Below, piece after piece: positions 32,195 through 32,365 of a stretch of DNA of 32,365 nt. This DNA comes from an uncultured Ruthenibacterium sp. (GTDB taxonomy: Bacteria > Bacillota > Clostridia > Oscillospirales > Ruminococcaceae), in contig CALXBO010000024.1 in the NCBI GenBank assembly GCA_944386565.1, positions 1-32,365 of the forward strand. Direction: 5' to 3'. Each line of letters opens with the position of its first letter. Position 1 is the stretch's first letter. A program made the position numbers and the translations under genes. Under the pieces are notes generated by a model. The model saw only the letters and a list, made by a program, of their open reading frames with translations, did no database searches and was not told the DNA's origin.

Positions 32195-32365
32195 ATGTTG
32201 AAACGATACGGCAGACGTGCCGGTGCATTTCTGACGGCGCTGGCTCTGTGCCTGAGCCTTGCATCGGGTGCGGTGCTGGCACAGGAGCCGGAGAGTACGG
32301 AACAGCCGGTGAGCACAGCACAGTCGGAGAGCGTTGCGCAGCCGGAGAGCACGACGGCCCCGGAG
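32195..32365 (+). CDS. secreted protein with Ser/Glu/Pro-rich start (cut by window edge)
   Basis: Only the first 57 residues are present. They form a signal peptide (basic MLKRYGRR, hydrophobic ALALCLSLASGAVLA, likely cut after VLA) followed by a low-complexity stretch with repeated PEST/SES and AQ/EQP elements (QEPESTEQPVSTAQSES). Such spacers link exported proteins to the wall or separate domains. AAGGAG lies about 10 nt before ATG 32195. The promoter, A-rich upstream region and leader hairpin suggest good expression. The catalytic or binding part lies beyond the window, so no function is assigned. Confidence 0.75.
   Translation, partial: MLKRYGRRAGAFLTALALCLSLASGAVLAQEPESTEQPVSTAQSESVAQPESTTAPE

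Overview
The window looks like chromosomal DNA from a GC-rich anaerobic Firmicute, most like the Oscillospiraceae/Ruminococcaceae of the gut. The evidence is strong AAGGAG-type ribosome sites, GC-rich codons, a clostridial-type pyrK-pyrD pair, a flavodiiron protein with a tiny rubredoxin, an Fe-S aldo/keto reductase, an ECF vitamin transporter and families of short palindromic intergenic repeats. The genus is inference. I see no rRNA, tRNA, CRISPR, prophage or transposase gene.

Region 1 (1-9622) is a pyrimidine operon in the order pyrC-pyrF-pyrK-pyrD-pyrE-carA-carB. It covers carbamoyl phosphate synthesis and every de novo step to UMP except aspartate carbamoyltransferase (pyrB), which is not in the window. 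The operon starts from a good sigma-70 promoter (273-302). Its leader encodes a 22-residue peptide whose stop codon touches a perfect intrinsic terminator, which suggests translation-coupled, UTP-sensing attenuation rather than PyrR control. Palindromic repeats sit between pyrD and pyrE and between pyrE and carA.

Region 2 (9665-12046) has an HU-type DNA-binding protein (TTG start), a core-only DEAD-box RNA helicase and a YfcE-type phosphoesterase, followed by another copy of the palindromic repeat. Region 3 (12081-18459) has a membrane-anchored SGNH/GDSL surface protein. It is followed by an ECF S-component divergent from a MocR-type regulator (probably vitamin B6 uptake), a yybP-ykoY manganese riboswitch ahead of mntP, and a sodium-dependent NSS transporter.

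Region 4 (18508-24597) has a TetR regulator with two CAAC-N4-GTTG sites, a YitT membrane protein, a basic low-complexity protein, the flavodiiron protein/rubredoxin pair, a 59-residue orphan, and an esterase/aldo-keto reductase operon. Region 5 (24601-32365) has an autoregulated XRE/membrane-protein pair, an RlmI-type rRNA methyltransferase, a CYTH protein and an Lsa-like ABC-F protein. The ABC-F gene has a 230-nt leader containing a three-codon upstream ORF. Next come an MBOAT/SGNH acyltransferase pair, a small helical protein, and the 5' end of a secreted protein cut by the window edge.

The most notable observations are two candidate ribosome-dependent attenuators (pyr and ABC-F). Several regulator genes also have repeat operators visible beside their promoters.
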